This document shows, piece by piece, positions 10,343-22,523 of a DNA stretch of 64,000 nucleotides; positions within the stretch are counted from its first letter, which is position 1, and each line of letters opens with the position of its first letter. The stretch comes from Thermostichus lividus PCC 6715 (lineage in GTDB: Bacteria > Cyanobacteriota > Cyanobacteriia > Thermosynechococcales > Thermosynechococcaceae): contig NZ_CP018092.1 of NCBI RefSeq assembly GCF_002754935.1, forward strand, positions 1,798,001 to 1,862,000. Reading direction: 5' to 3'. Under the pieces are notes generated by a model that saw nothing but the letters and a program-made list of their open reading frames with translations, was not told where the DNA came from and made no database searches. Made by a program: the position numbers and the translations under genes.

Positions 10343-10576
10343 TGTTAAGATTCACAAAAAATACCCCTCTTTTAGCCTAGCATTCTCTTTTCAGCGGCGG
10401 CAGAGGCGCACCATCAGCTATAATCAATAGGCAAGGTTGGCGAGTAATCGCCGCTTGAGTATTTAGGTAGAGCGATTCATGAGTTCGGTCTTAGGGAAGG
10501 TTGGTTACGTGACAGTCATCTCTCCGAAGTCAGCGTCAACGTATGGTTCAACTTTTGCTTTGGAGCAGATCAGATT

Positions 10577-10864
10577 ATGTCTATTTATGTCGGCAACCTT
10601 TCCTACACGGCCACTCAGGAAGATTTAGAGGCCGTATTTGCCGAATACGGAGCCGTCAAACAAGTCTATTTACCAGTGGATCGGGAAACCGGTCGCAAGC
10701 GTGGCTTTGGCTTTGTGGAAATGTCCACAGATGCTGAAGAAGATGCAGCGATCGCCGATCTCGATGGTGCTGAGTGGATGGGGCGGCAACTGAAGGTCAA
10801 TAAGGCACGCCCGCGCGAGGCCATGGCAGGCAGTGGGGGCAATCGCTTTTCGCGGAACCGCTAA
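10577..10864 (+). CDS. RRM-type RNA-binding protein (cyanobacterial Rbp)
   Basis: 95 residues: one RNA-recognition motif with RNP2 (IYVGNL, residues 3-8) and RNP1 (KRGFGFVEM, near residue 40), then a short glycine/arginine tail (GSGGNRFSRNR). Cyanobacterial Rbp proteins bind RNA, and several are cold-induced. The gene is preceded by a 230-base spacer with no other gene, which may hold a long 5' leader. It stands alone, 98 bases before ilvC. Confidence 0.9.
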   Translation: MSIYVGNLSYTATQEDLEAVFAEYGAVKQVYLPVDRETGRKRGFGFVEMSTDAEEDAAIADLDGAEWMGRQLKVNKARPREAMAGSGGNRFSRNR

Positions 10865-10905
10865 GCTCGCTAACGTTGCACCTTACCGACTCTACTCAGA
10901 ACTAA

Positions 10906-11958
<1,053 letters not shown>

Positions 11959-11984
11959 GGAGGGTAGCTACCTAGGAGGTCGGG

Positions 11985-13055
11985 ATGGCGATTATTTCTT
12001 CCCAAAATCCCTCGCCGGAGCGATCGCCCTCCCCATCCTTGCTGTCTGCGGCTCTGAATTCTGAGGAACAGCAGTCCACCAGCGAAGACTCGCTGCGCCC
12101 CCAGTCGTTGGCTGAGTACATCGGCCAGCAAGAACTTAAAGATGTTCTAGAAATTGCCATTCAAGCGGCTAAGTCTCGCCAAGAAAGCCTAGATCACCTG
12201 CTGCTCTATGGCCCGCCGGGGCTAGGGAAAACCACGATCGCCTTGATTTTGGCTGCGGAAATGGGAGTGAATTGCAAGATTACCAGTGCCCCTGCGCTGG
12301 AGCGCCCCCGCGACATTGTTGGCCTGTTAATTAACCTCAAGCCCGGCGATATTTTATTTATTGATGAAATCCATCGCCTCTCGCGGATGACTGAAGAGCT
12401 GCTCTATCCGGCGATGGAAGACTTTTACCTTGATCTGACCGTGGGCAAGCACCAAAGTGCGCGCTCGCGGCGGCTTTCCCTTAACCGCTTTACCCTAGTG
12501 GGGGCCACCACCCGTGCCGGTGCCCTGACCTCGCCGTTGCGGGATCGGTTTGGGTTAGTCCAGCGACTCCGCTTTTACCAACCTGCGGAGCTGCAGCAGA
12601 TTGTTGAGCGCACAGCAGTGATCTTGCAAACCCCCATTACCCCTGAGGCAGCGCTGGAAATTGGCCGCCGCAGTCGGGGAACCCCCCGCATTGCCATTCG
12701 GCTTCTGAAGCGGGTGCGCGATTATGCGGCCGTCAAACATAGTGGTGAAATTACCTTGGCCGTGGCGATCGCGGCGTTGGAATTGTTTAACGTTGATCCA
12801 GCAGGGCTGGACTGGACCGATCGCCGCCTGCTGAGTGTGATAATTGAATCTTATCAAGGGGGACCGGTGGGGATTGATGCCTTAGCTGCTGCAACGGGAG
12901 AGGATGTACAAACGATTGAGGAAGTGTACGAACCCTACCTGATGCAGATGGGCTACCTGCAACGCACCCCCCGCGGGCGGATGGCCACCCCTCAAGCATG
13001 GCAGCACTTGGGGTATCGCCCTCGCCAATTCCCATTATTGGAGCCTGAACCGTGA
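11985..13055 (+). CDS. ruvB: Holliday junction branch-migration helicase RuvB
   Basis: 356 residues. RuvB is the hexameric motor that drives Holliday junctions with RuvA. Seen: Walker [10 protein letters not shown] near residue 74, Walker B FIDEIHRL, sensor 1 GATTRAG, arginine finger region SPLRDRFG, and a C-terminal winged helix ending in YLQRTPRGR. The first 35 residues are a Ser/Pro-rich extension, common in cyanobacteria. GGAGGT sits 7 bases before the ATG. Its stop overlaps the GTG start of the next gene (GTGA), so the two are probably translationally coupled. Confidence 0.96.
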   Translation: MAIISSQNPSPERSPSPSLLSAALNSEEQQSTSEDSLRPQSLAEYIGQQELKDVLEIAIQAAKSRQESLDHLLLYGPPGLGKTTIALILAAEMGVNCKITSAPALERPRDIVGLLINLKPGDILFIDEIHRLSRMTEELLYPAMEDFYLDLTVGKHQSARSRRLSLNRFTLVGATTRAGALTSPLRDRFGLVQRLRFYQPAELQQIVERTAVILQTPITPEAALEIGRRSRGTPRIAIRLLKRVRDYAAVKHSGEITLAVAIAALELFNVDPAGLDWTDRRLLSVIIESYQGGPVGIDALAAATGEDVQTIEEVYEPYLMQMGYLQRTPRGRMATPQAWQHLGYRPRQFPLLEPEP

Positions 13056-15553
13056 ACCTCTCAGATCGGTTAGAGTGGCTGCAGCGCCATACCCCCTTTG
13101 GGTCTCTATCGTTGGCCGCTCTAGAGGCGATCGCCGCTGCCTGTCGCCAAGAGCAGATTGCTGCGAATCGGCGGCTGGTGCTCGAAGATCAAGCCGTTAC
13201 CACTCTTTACATCTTGAAATCAGGGCAGCTCGAAGCCTACCACACCACTACGGATAGTCCTGCCCAAGTGATGACGCTGCCACCCGGCACCGTGTTGCAC
13301 TGGCCAGAGTTAGTGCTTGATCAGCCAACACCCCACACGGTGATTACCCTCAGCGACTGTGAAGTGTGGACCCTCTCGCGGGACGTGTTTAACCGCCTTG
13401 CTGATCAATTTCCCGAACTGCGGCAAAGCATTTCCCAGCACCTCAGCGGTGCCCTAGCGGATGTAACGGCTCAACTGGCCTACGAACAGCAGCGTCAAAT
13501 GGCTCTGCGCCCCTATCTGGTACCGCGGGTCAAACAGGGCATCGTCGGCAGCAGTCGCTATGCTATCCGGCTGCGCCACGCGATTAAAGAGGCCGCAGGC
13601 GATCGCCACTCCGTACTCATTTTTGGGGAGCCAGGGCTTGAGAAAGACAACATTGCTGCGCTGATTCACTATGGCTCACGCGATCGCCGCCAACCCCTCA
13701 TTCAATTGAACTGCGGCACCCTCTCAGCCAATGGTGCCGAACTCTTTGGCAAAGCAGGCGGCAAGCAAGGACTATTAGATTGGTTGAACGAAGGGACGCT
13801 CATTCTCAATAACGTTCACGAGTGGCCAAACGCCCTCTACCCCCAACTGCGGCGGTTGCTACAGAGCCGTGAGTACCTGCCCGTTAGCGACACAACCACT
13901 ACAGCGCGACTGTTTCAGGGACGTATTATCCTCATTGCCGAGAAAAAAGACTGCAACTGCCAAGATCTCGTTCACCACATCATCCGAGTACCGCCCCTCC
14001 GGGTCACCAAAGCGGATATTGAAGCCCTCGTCAACTACTACATCACCCTCTGCTGCCGCAGTAAACGCATTCCCAAACCCCGCATCACCCCTGAAGCACT
14101 GCGGCGACTACAAAGCTATGACTTTCCGGGCAACCTACGGGAATTAGCCAGCCTCGTGGAGCGCGCCATTCTCCAAGCCAATGGTGCCAGCCTCCTGACA
14201 GAGGAAGTTTTTTGGCCAGAACAGGTCAAGCAGCGCCGTTTCCGCTGGAATCTCCTCAATGCCTACCCGCAGTTGCGTTACCTCCTCCGCAGTCCGTGGT
14301 GGCCCGATCGCCTCAACTATGGCCTGATGCTGTGGGCGTTTCCCCTCATTGTGGCCATTGGCCTGTGGGGGCCACAAGACCGTGAGCACAATCTTGCCTT
14401 GAACCTATTTTGGGCATGGTGGTGGCCGCTCTCCCTGTTGATCTTTCCCTTTTTAGGTCGTATCTGGTGTGCCGTTTGCCCCTTCATGATCTATGGTGAA
14501 CTGCTGCAAACACTCTCCCTGAAACTTTGGCCGCGCCGCTTAGGGTCTTGGCCGCGCCCTCTGGCGGAAAAATGGGGTGGCTGGATGTTGTTTGCCCTAT
14601 TTACGGCCATTCTGCTGTGGGAGGAACTATGGGATCTTCCCAATACTGCCTATCTGTCTAGTTGGCTTCTGATCCTGATCACTGCTGGGGCAGTCATTTT
14701 CTCGCAGCTTTACGAACGCCGCTTTTGGTGCCGCTACCTTTGCCCCATTGGTGGGATGAATGGTTTGTTTGCCAAGCTCTCTATCATTGAACTGCGTGCC
14801 CAGCGGGGAATCTGCGCCGCCAGTTGCACCACCTACCAGTGCTATAAAGGCGGGCCAGCCCTTGGAGAAGGTCAAGAGACTGGCGGCTGCCCCATCTATT
14901 CTCATCCGGCACAACTGACGGACAACCGCAACTGTGTCCTGTGTATGACCTGCCTGAAGGCGTGCCCCCACCGCTCGGTGGAGCTAAATTTGCGTCCGCC
15001 AGCCATTGAACTTTGGACGAGTCATACCCCTACCGCCTACGAAGTCTGCCTGCTGTTTCTCCTGTTAGGAGCGGTGGTGCTGCACCACCTGCCACAGGTA
15101 TTGGTGTGGTGCCATCAGCCTCAGGCACCATTTCTGGTAAAGGCGGCGATCGCCACCCTGACGTTGGCGGTGCCCGGTGCTATTGCGTGGGTGTTGCACC
15201 AAGGGCAGCGACTCTGGGGCTCCCCTCAACCCTTTATCCGGTTAGCCTACGGTTACTTGCCGCTGGTGCTGGGGGCTAACCTTGCCTACTACTTGCCCCT
15301 TGGTTTGGGCGAAGCCGGTCACCTTTGGCCGGTTACCTTGGCTACCTTTGGCCTGAGTGCAGGGACACCTTTTCAGTGGAGTGCTCACCCAGCAGTAGTT
15401 GCTTTTTTGCAAACTACGGCATTGATCGTGAGCACCCTTGCTAGCCTACTGTTGACCCAAAAAATTAGTCGGCTCCCCCTAAGCGCCCTTTGGCCACAGT
15501 GCCTAGGAATTGTGGGCACTGCCGTCATGATCAGCACCCTTTTGAGCCTCTAA
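13052..15553 (+). CDS. cNMP-binding / degenerate sigma54-type AAA / 4Fe-4S polyferredoxin membrane protein
   Basis: 833 residues with three parts. Residues about 1-125: cyclic-nucleotide-binding fold ([18 protein letters not shown]). Residues about 165-390: a domain like NtrC-family AAA+ regulators, but the Walker A position reads GEPGLEKDN instead of the usual GxxGxGKE, and the GAFTGA loop that contacts sigma54 is absent; the arginine-finger end DFPGNLREL is kept. Residues about 410-833: several membrane segments with NapH/CcoG-like cysteine motifs (WCAVCPF near 469, [10 protein letters not shown] near 557, [13 protein letters not shown] near 630). There is no HTH. Cyanobacteria lack sigma54, so it is more likely a redox/nucleotide-responsive membrane protein than a sigma54 activator. 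The GTG start overlaps the ruvB stop. Confidence 0.8.
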   Translation: MNLSDRLEWLQRHTPFGSLSLAALEAIAAACRQEQIAANRRLVLEDQAVTTLYILKSGQLEAYHTTTDSPAQVMTLPPGTVLHWPELVLDQPTPHTVITLSDCEVWTLSRDVFNRLADQFPELRQSISQHLSGALADVTAQLAYEQQRQMALRPYLVPRVKQGIVGSSRYAIRLRHAIKEAAGDRHSVLIFGEPGLEKDNIAALIHYGSRDRRQPLIQLNCGTLSANGAELFGKAGGKQGLLDWLNEGTLILNNVHEWPNALYPQLRRLLQSREYLPVSDTTTTARLFQGRIILIAEKKDCNCQDLVHHIIRVPPLRVTKADIEALVNYYITLCCRSKRIPKPRITPEALRRLQSYDFPGNLRELASLVERAILQANGASLLTEEVFWPEQVKQRRFRWNLLNAYPQLRYLLRSPWWPDRLNYGLMLWAFPLIVAIGLWGPQDREHNLALNLFWAWWWPLSLLIFPFLGRIWCAVCPFMIYGELLQTLSLKLWPRRLGSWPRPLAEKWGGWMLFALFTAILLWEELWDLPNTAYLSSWLLILITAGAVIFSQLYERRFWCRYLCPIGGMNGLFAKLSIIELRAQRGICAASCTTYQCYKGGPALGEGQETGGCPIYSHPAQLTDNRNCVLCMTCLKACPHRSVELNLRPPAIELWTSHTPTAYEVCLLFLLLGAVVLHHLPQVLVWCHQPQAPFLVKAAIATLTLAVPGAIAWVLHQGQRLWGSPQPFIRLAYGYLPLVLGANLAYYLPLGLGEAGHLWPVTLATFGLSAGTPFQWSAHPAVVAFLQTTALIVSTLASLLLTQKISRLPLSALWPQCLGIVGTAVMISTLLSL

Positions 15554-15562
15554 GTAGTTGCA

Positions 15563-15583
15563 AGATCAGGCTTGACCTGATCT
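15563..15583. terminator. Hairpin downstream of the polyferredoxin gene
   Basis: A perfect 8-bp stem (AGATCAGG / CCTGATCT) with a 5-base loop begins 10 bases after the stop at 15553. There is no T-run after it, so it may be an inefficient terminator or an RNA-end stabiliser for the rightward transcript, and also lies near the end of the convergent gene 15632-15967. Confidence 0.4.
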
Positions 15584-15631
15584 CGAGGGGGAACTTGCTA
15601 GTTTCTCGGTAAGCCGCATAGCCAGTACCTC

Positions 15632-15967
15632 TTACTGTGTGACCCGCTGTAAGCAGGTTTGCGCTGTATTGGTGAGCATTTGCCGTACTTCAGGGCTGGC
15701 ATTGGCTTGGACGTTCTGGCCAATCGCATTAAATTCGTCTAACGACAGCGAGGTTTGTAACTCGTTAATCACACAGCTGCAATAGGCATTGCCATAGTTT
15801 GCCATTTGTGGCACCTGTTCCTTTAAGGCGGTTGCGCACTCCGTTGTAAACCGTGAAACCACTTCCGGCGGGTAGGGTGCGGCGATCGCCGTACTTGCTA
15901 CACCAAGGGACAAATAACTCAAACTTAGAAAACTAATGGCTTGCATCCGCATAAAAACGTCCCTCAT
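15632..15967 (-). CDS. Small exported protein of unknown function
   Basis: 111 residues (in-frame ATGs also at 15952 and 15946). The N-terminus is a clear signal peptide: hydrophobic core ISFLSLSYLSLGVAST and cleavage site AIA-AP near residue 30. The mature 80 residues carry four cysteines (TECATAL, YCSCV, TCLQ), which could form two disulfides in the periplasm. I do not recognise the family. It stands alone, transcribed away from the DUF3134-like gene. Confidence 0.65.
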   Translation of the reverse strand: MRDVFMRMQAISFLSLSYLSLGVASTAIAAPYPPEVVSRFTTECATALKEQVPQMANYGNAYCSCVINELQTSLSLDEFNAIGQNVQANASPEVRQMLTNTAQTCLQRVTQ

Positions 15968-16159
15968 GTAACAAAATATTGAATTGATTTCTTTAGTGAC
16001 GCTTACACTCTAGATCGGTTCCTTGGAATGTGCCACTGCCAACGTTGCCACCCACAGAACTGCACGTCCTGTGGGCGGTGCTCCAAAATCAGCCCCGAAC
16101 AGGCTAGGATGAACAATGGTGCATAATCCTAAAAACACAGTAGTCTTCGATAGCCTTCT

Positions 16160-16405
16160 ATGACCCTACACAATCCTTCCTTGTACGAAGAGCCTATCTC
16201 GCAAAAGAATCTCACCTCAGCGGGACGTTCTGATCGCTCGATTCTTGAATGGCTTCAGCAAACAGGACGGTTCATTGCCCGCGATGGTAACGAAGCCGAT
16301 CCCATCCTAGAGAGCAGCCTAGACGATATGGGAGAAATTGAAGAGTTTGTCAGCGATAGTGCCGCTGACTATGAAGAAGAGGATGATCTGGGGTTGGATG
16401 AATAA
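16160..16405 (+). CDS. DUF3134-like small acidic protein
   Basis: 81 residues, very acidic C-terminus (YEEEDDLGLDE). The start MTLHNPSLYEEPISQ and the central SILEWLQQTGRFIAR resemble the cyanobacterial DUF3134 family as I remember it. Function unknown; no membrane segment or catalytic motif. It lies 58 bases before mraY on the same strand. Confidence 0.65.
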   Translation: MTLHNPSLYEEPISQKNLTSAGRSDRSILEWLQQTGRFIARDGNEADPILESSLDDMGEIEEFVSDSAADYEEEDDLGLDE

Positions 16406-16463
16406 CGGGTAAACACGCCTAAATTATTCCTAACTATTAGAGTGATGCGCTGGTGAAGCAACA

Positions 16464-17573
16464 ATGCCCCCAACAAAAACGGCTGTGGCACCGCAGTTCT
16501 TGACTGGGCGGTGGCTGTTTGGCCTCCTGAGTGCGGGTTTACTCATGGCTGCCGTTGCCTATGATGTCGGTGGCGATCGCTGGGACGCACCCCTGCAAAC
16601 CTTGACCTTGCCACTGCTGGTGAGCTTTACTTTGACAGTGCTGATCGGTGTTGGGGTTGTGCCGTTACTGCGGCAGCTAAAAACGGGACAGGTGATTCGT
16701 GAAGATGGCCCCCAATCTCACCTGAAAAAGTCGGGTACGCCGACAATGGGGGGGATTTTTTTTGTACCCACAGGGTTACTCTTAGCTGTCCTCTGGGCAT
16801 CTCTGGCTGTGGGGCAACTCTCAGGGTCGGTGGTGGCGATCGCCCTGCTGGCGGTTTGGTACGCTGCCATTGGCTGGTGGGATGACTGGCAAGTGTTACG
16901 ACGCAAATCCAATAGGGGGATGTCTGCGCGGCTGCGGTTGCTTCTGGAAGCGGTGGGGGCTGCGCTTTTTTGTGCATGGCTAGTGGGCACTCAACCGGCG
17001 GCAACAACCATTACTGCACCTTGGGGCTGGGTGTGGCCGCTGGGGGTTGGGTTTATTCCCCTAGCAGTTTTTGTGCCAATGGCGCAGGGGAATGCCCTCA
17101 ACCTTACCGATGGTCTTGATGGTTTAGCGGGCGGCACCGCAGCGATCGCCCTGCTTGCCCTTGGAACAATCATGGGCACTCACCCCGATCTGCAAATTCT
17201 CGCAGCCACCATGAGTGGGGCTTGTCTTGGCTTTGTTTGGCACAACCACCATCCAGCGCGGGTTTTTATGGGGGATACCGGCTCGTTAGCGCTAGGGGCA
17301 GTGCTAGCGGGGTTGGGGTTAGCCAGTCAGCAGTTGTGGCAACTCTTCATTGTCAGTGGCCTATTTTTTGTGGAATCCCTTTCGGTGATCGCTCAAGTCC
17401 TCTACTACAAAGCCACCAAAGGACCTGATGGGGTTGGTAAACGTCTGTTGCGGATGGCACCCTTGCACCACCATTTTGAGTTGGGGGGATGGTCGGAATT
17501 GCAGGTGGTGAGCACTTTCTATGCCGTGGTCGCTGTTTTAGGGTTGCTGGGCTGGTTGGTTCAGCGCACCTGA
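16464..17573 (+). CDS. mraY: Phospho-N-acetylmuramoyl-pentapeptide-transferase MraY
   Basis: 369 residues, integral membrane. MraY makes lipid I, the first membrane step of peptidoglycan synthesis. Seen: KKSGTPTMGGIFF near residue 90, two-aspartate motif GWWDDWQ, NLTDGLDGLAGG near residue 215 and the C-terminal MAPLHHHFEL signature. The roughly ten hydrophobic segments fit the family. It is not in a dcw cluster here, which is usual for cyanobacteria. The next gene (tamB) starts 94 bases later. Confidence 0.95.
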   Translation: MPPTKTAVAPQFLTGRWLFGLLSAGLLMAAVAYDVGGDRWDAPLQTLTLPLLVSFTLTVLIGVGVVPLLRQLKTGQVIREDGPQSHLKKSGTPTMGGIFFVPTGLLLAVLWASLAVGQLSGSVVAIALLAVWYAAIGWWDDWQVLRRKSNRGMSARLRLLLEAVGAALFCAWLVGTQPAATTITAPWGWVWPLGVGFIPLAVFVPMAQGNALNLTDGLDGLAGGTAAIALLALGTIMGTHPDLQILAATMSGACLGFVWHNHHPARVFMGDTGSLALGAVLAGLGLASQQLWQLFIVSGLFFVESLSVIAQVLYYKATKGPDGVGKRLLRMAPLHHHFELGGWSELQVVSTFYAVVAVLGLLGWLVQRT

Positions 17574-17666
17574 TCTGCGCACTCACATCCGAAAGACAAC
17601 CGCCAATCTTCCGTATTAGGATGAAGCCGGTAGGTGGATTGGCATGGTGTGAGGGATTCATCAATC

Positions 17667-20600
17667 ATGACACAGCAATCGCAAGCATCTCGCTGGGGTC
17701 GTCGGCAGCGCCTGTGGGGCACGGCTGTTGTCCTCGTGGGTGCAGCGGCGATCGCTGGCGGCGTGCGAGCGTGGTGGTTTGTGAACTACGAGCTGGCTCC
17801 CCAAATGAGTCAACAACTGCAAAAACGCCTGAATCGCCCGGTACAAATTGGCGAGGTTGAGCAGGTTGGGCTAAATTTTATCCGCTTTGGAGCCTCAGAG
17901 ATTCCCAGCTACACGGCGGCAGGACAAATTGAACCCGACAGCGCCACCCTTGAGGGGATTGAGGTCTCCTTTAACCTGTGGCAAATTCTCACGGGTCAAA
18001 AGTTAACCATTGGCATTACCTTACAACAGCCGCAAATTACCGTCGTTCAAGATCGTAGTGGGCAGTGGTGGCGTACCGAATTGATGCTGCCGCAGGATCA
18101 GGAGACCCCCTTTGACCTTGGTGAGCTATCCCTGCGATTACGCAACGGCTCTGTGGTGGTTCAGCCCTTTGGCAAGCCAGCCTACCGTCTTGAGAACATC
18201 CACGGCGCTGTCACCCTCAACCCTGACACTAAAAACTTGGCTCTACGCGGTCAACTGGAGGGAAATTTGGCCACGGGGGGCAGTGGCGGCTAGAGGGCGA
18301 CTGGGATCAACCAACTGCAACAGGCACCTTACACATCCAAGGTAAAGCCATTGCCGTTGCCCTCATTAATGACTTTGACATTTTGCCGGAAACCCTTGTG
18401 GTCGAGCGGGGACAACTTGACGGCCAGATCAGCGTGGCATTCCCCCTCACGGATACCCCAGACATTACTGGCCAAGTGTGGTTGCGGGGGGCAGATCTGC
18501 GCAGCACAGACGTGCCCCAAAGCCTCAAGAACGTGAATGCCCATCTGCAATTACAGGGCGATCGCGTCCGGCTGCACTACCTCCGGGGAGAAGTAGCCAA
18601 TGTGAAATGGCACGCCAAAGGGACAGTGGGACTACAGACCGGCTGGCAGATTGATGCGGAAGTCGGCACGCTGGATTTAGCACCGACCTTGAGCGCCTTC
18701 AACCTAGAGCCTCCTGTGCCCTTAGGCGGTCGAGTTCACATTCCCCGCTTGGAAATTCGCGGTGCTCTCGATAATCCCAACGTGCAAGGGGAAATCCGCA
18801 GCCAAACCCCCCTAAGAGTAGATCAACTCCGTCTGCAATCGGTCACTCTTCCCTTTGTTGCCTCCCTAGAGGGCCTACAGCTTACGAATGCTGTAGCTGA
18901 GCTGCAAAGCGGTGGCACGCTGAATGCTGACCTGAGGTTGCAGCCGAATGGGGCGTTCCAAGGGCGTGCCCAGGTTCGTCACGTTGCCCTAGATGCGATC
19001 GCCGCTGCCTATGACGTAGCATCCCCGATGCCCTTGGGGCGTGGCTTTGCCCAAATAGATTTTGGCGGTGATGTGGCTGCCCCTGAAACCTGGTTGGCCA
19101 AGGCAGCGTTTGAATTGCCGACGGCTCAGTATCCCCTCAGGGGCGTGGCTCAGATCAACCAAACTCAACTCTTGGTGCCGAATTTTCAGGTGCAATTGCG
19201 CCCCGGCGTTCTGCAAGGTCGCGCCCAAGCGGTAGCCGGGCGATGGCAACTGGAGGCAACGGCGCACAACGTGGCTCTGCGCCAGTTTAGCGACCAAGTC
19301 CATGGGCAATTAAACGGAGAGGCGATCGCCCAAGGGCGCATTGATGAGCTAAACCTTGGTGCCATAACAGCTCAAGCTAACCTGAGGGTCAGCCCAACCC
19401 CCACCGGTGATCCCCTGCTGGCGCGCTTAGGGTGGGATGGCCAACAGCTACGCCTCCAAGAGGCTACCTTGGGGGAGTGCGTGCCCAAGGGACGATTGCG
19501 GTGGATGTGGATGCCCTTGCCCTCGGGCAGGTGAACCTAGGGGTACAGGCAGACAACCTTTCCCTAGGGGCTTTAAGTGGGCTGTTTACGCCGGCTGTGC
19601 CTATCCCCGTCGCGATCGCCGGCACCAGTAGCCTGCAAGGACACCTCAGCGGCACGTTAGGCTCTCTTCAGTTTCAGGGAACGCTGCAAACTCGGCAGTT
19701 GGCCGTAAACGACCTGCGCTTTGCACCACTTCTGCGCGGTACCGTGGCCTTGAGTCAACAGCAGGGGGATCGTTGCGCTTGCAGGGAGGGGGCGATCGCC
19801 TTGAGCTACACCTTGACAGTGCGTGGCAACCCCAGTCCTTCGAGATTCAGCAGCAGCAAGCGCGGCTTGTTGGCCAGCGTCAAGAGGAGGCGTTGGCCAT
19901 TCGCCTGCAGCAGTTTCCCCTTGAGCGTCTGCGCATCGTGCCACCGCAACTGCCGGAAACCGCCATCATTGCTGGTACTGCATCAGGGCAACTGCGCCTA
20001 CAAGGGTGGAGCAGTGGCCAAGGCAGCCTCAGCATTGAGCGCCCGGGGCTAGGGGCATGGCGGGGCGATCGCCTCGATCTTCAGTTTGCCCTTGCCCCCA
20101 ATCGCCTCAGCCTCGGGCAAGGAGAGTTCCAAAAAGGCGAGAGTCAATACCAGTTTAGTGCCGATCTGCAACCCCAACGCTTAGCCGCTCAGCTTAGGAT
20201 TGCTCAGGGGAATTTGGAAGACCTCACAGGCTTGGCCACCGTTTTGGGGCTAGGTAACACCAAGACCTATGGCAGCGCCGCCGACTTGGGAACCCCCTCT
20301 GCTGGGGCAGGGCCAGATGCACTGCTGCTCACCCAAATTCGTCGCTTAGCAGAAATTGAAATGCTGCAAGCCCAAGCTGCCCTTGTGCGTCGCCCGCACC
20401 TCATCCCCCCCCTGTCTAAGCTGCAGGGGGACTTCAGCGGCCAGATCAGCCTCAGCCAAACTCCCCAGTCAGGTCTAGTGGCGAACTTTGATCTCAGCGG
20501 TCAAGACTGGCAGTGGGGGAACTATGCCATTGATCGCATCCTTAGTCGCGGGCGTTTTGCCCAACAGCAGTTAGTCCTCTCCACCATGGAGGTGGTGGCC

Positions 20601-22370
20601 AATGGCGGCCAACTGCAATTGAACGGCACCATCGGTGGCAGCACTCAAAAGGCTCAACTCACTCTGCAACAGTTTCCCATCAGTACCTTTGCCAGCCTCC
20701 TCCCTCCAGGCATTGACCTTGAGGGAACCGTCAATGGCCATGCGGTGATCACAGGCACGTGGCAGCGACCCATTTTTGTGGGGGAAGCCTCCCTTGGCGA
20801 TGCCCGCCTCAATCAGCGTCCCCTTGAAGCGGCCAATGCCACCTTCCGCTATGGCCAGAATCGTTTGGCACTGCAAGCAGTCGCCCGTTTTGATACCCCT
20901 GAACCCCTCACCATTACTGGCTCTGTGCCCCTGCCGTACCCCCTCGACCCCGATCCCCTCCCAGACCAGCGACTTGCCCTTGATGTGGCCATCAAAGATG
21001 AAGGACTCTCATTAATTAACGCCTTTACGGATCAGGTGCAGTGGCAGCAGGGGAAAGGCACCTTGCAAGCTCAGTTGCGGGGCACCTGGCAGCAGCCTCT
21101 GATCAATGGCGTGCTGAGTGTCGATGACGCAGTGCTGAAAACGCCCACCTTTACGGCTCCCTTGACCAACGTCAGTGCGCGGGTACGCTTTGATCGCGAT
21201 CGCCTACGGGTTGATGGTATCCAAGGAGTCTTTAGCCAAGGTCAAATTACGATGGCCGGGGTATTACCGATTCAGCAGCCCCTTGCTGCCGATGATGTCG
21301 ATGCTGAAACCCCCTTAACCATTAGTCTCAACCAACTCCAAGTGAATGCTAGGGAGATTTATCAGGGCACCGTCAACGGCACCTTAGTGATTACCGATAC
21401 CCTGTTGAGTCCGGATATTGGCGGTAGCGTCCAGCTCAGCCGTGGTCGCCTCGACCTAGGAGCGATCGCTGGCTTCGGCAATGGCAATGGTGCTCCTACT
21501 GTTCGCACGCCCCTCTTTGAGCAACCCGTCTTTGAGAACTTACAAATTCAACTGGTCGATACCCTACAGGTCACCCGTGCGCCCTTTCTCAATCTCAACG
21601 CCACGGGGAGCCTGACCCTCAATGGTGCCCTTGACACGCTTCAGCCCGCTGGGGAAATCCGCCTCACCAGCGGTCAGCTTAACCTATTTACTACCCTCTT
21701 TTTATTGCAACGACGCCGGGATAATTATGTTCGCTTTACCCCTGCTAACGGTCTTGACCCTGACCTAAACCTTACCCTTGCCGCAACCGCCACCGAAGTT
21801 TTTACCCCCGGCACCACCCGGCTAGGCGACTTTGGCACCGCAACCGCCACGAGTATTGGCACCCTCAACACCGTGCGCATTACCGCTCGTATCAATGGTC
21901 GTGCCAGCCAATTCCAAACCAACCTACCGGCAGTGCTCGAACTGTCTAGTAGCCCTCCCCGCAGTAATGCGGAGTTGCTGACCTTGATGGGGGGAGGGGC
22001 AAGTAGCGATCAAAATCAAGTCAGTGGCGAAGCTCTTGTGGCCAATATTGCTGGCTCCGCCCTGTTTAATAACCTCCAAGCTGCCATCGACCGCGCCACC
22101 GGCAACCGTACCTCCTTTCGGATTTTTCCGGCGGTGGTGCCACCGGATCGCAAGGCGCAATCCTCTACCCCTGCCTTGGCCGTTGGTGCAGAAGTGGGCT
22201 TTCAGATCAATAACTTTACCTCTGTGTCGCTGCTGCAATTGTTAACAGCCCCATCAGACCCCACACGATTTAACCTAGGCTTTCAGGTGAACGAGCACAT
22301 CCGCTTAGGATCGCAAATTAGCACCAATGGCGAGGGGACAGGTTTTCTTGAGTTTCGCCGCCGCTTTTAG
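17667..22370 (+). CDS. tamB: TamB-type translocation and assembly module protein (three apparent frameshifts)
   Basis: Read as one gene of about 1,568 residues from ATG 17667. The N-terminus has one membrane anchor (residues about 12-32); the long middle is repetitive AsmA/DUF490-like beta structure (Gln- and Gly-rich strands); the last 400 residues are the TamB C-terminal domain, ending in EGTGFLEFRRRF. TamB links inner and outer membranes and is involved in outer-membrane biogenesis and lipid transport. The frame is lost by one base at three G runs: 18275-18280, 19471-19475 and 19764-19768. Adding one G at each restores continuous protein (for example ATGGQWRLEGDWD at the first). Confidence 0.85.
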
Positions 22371-22523
22371 ACGGCAGGCAAACCTTAAGATTTTTTCCCT
22401 AGGTTGGCTCTAGAAACCTTTGTTAGCCTTGCAGTATCGTCATGTTGCTGTTTGCAGGCAAAACGGCAAGAGTGTCAAGAATGTCTTAAATTTCTTCATT
22501 TCAAGACGCAAAGAGAGCCGATA

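Noticed and set aside
10543-10737. Alternative ORF overlapping rbp
   Set aside because: It is a shifted frame of the RRM gene, whose RNP motifs identify the real frame.
13052-14250. True sigma54-dependent activator
   Set aside because: Walker A and GAFTGA are degenerate or absent, there is no HTH, and cyanobacteria have no sigma54.
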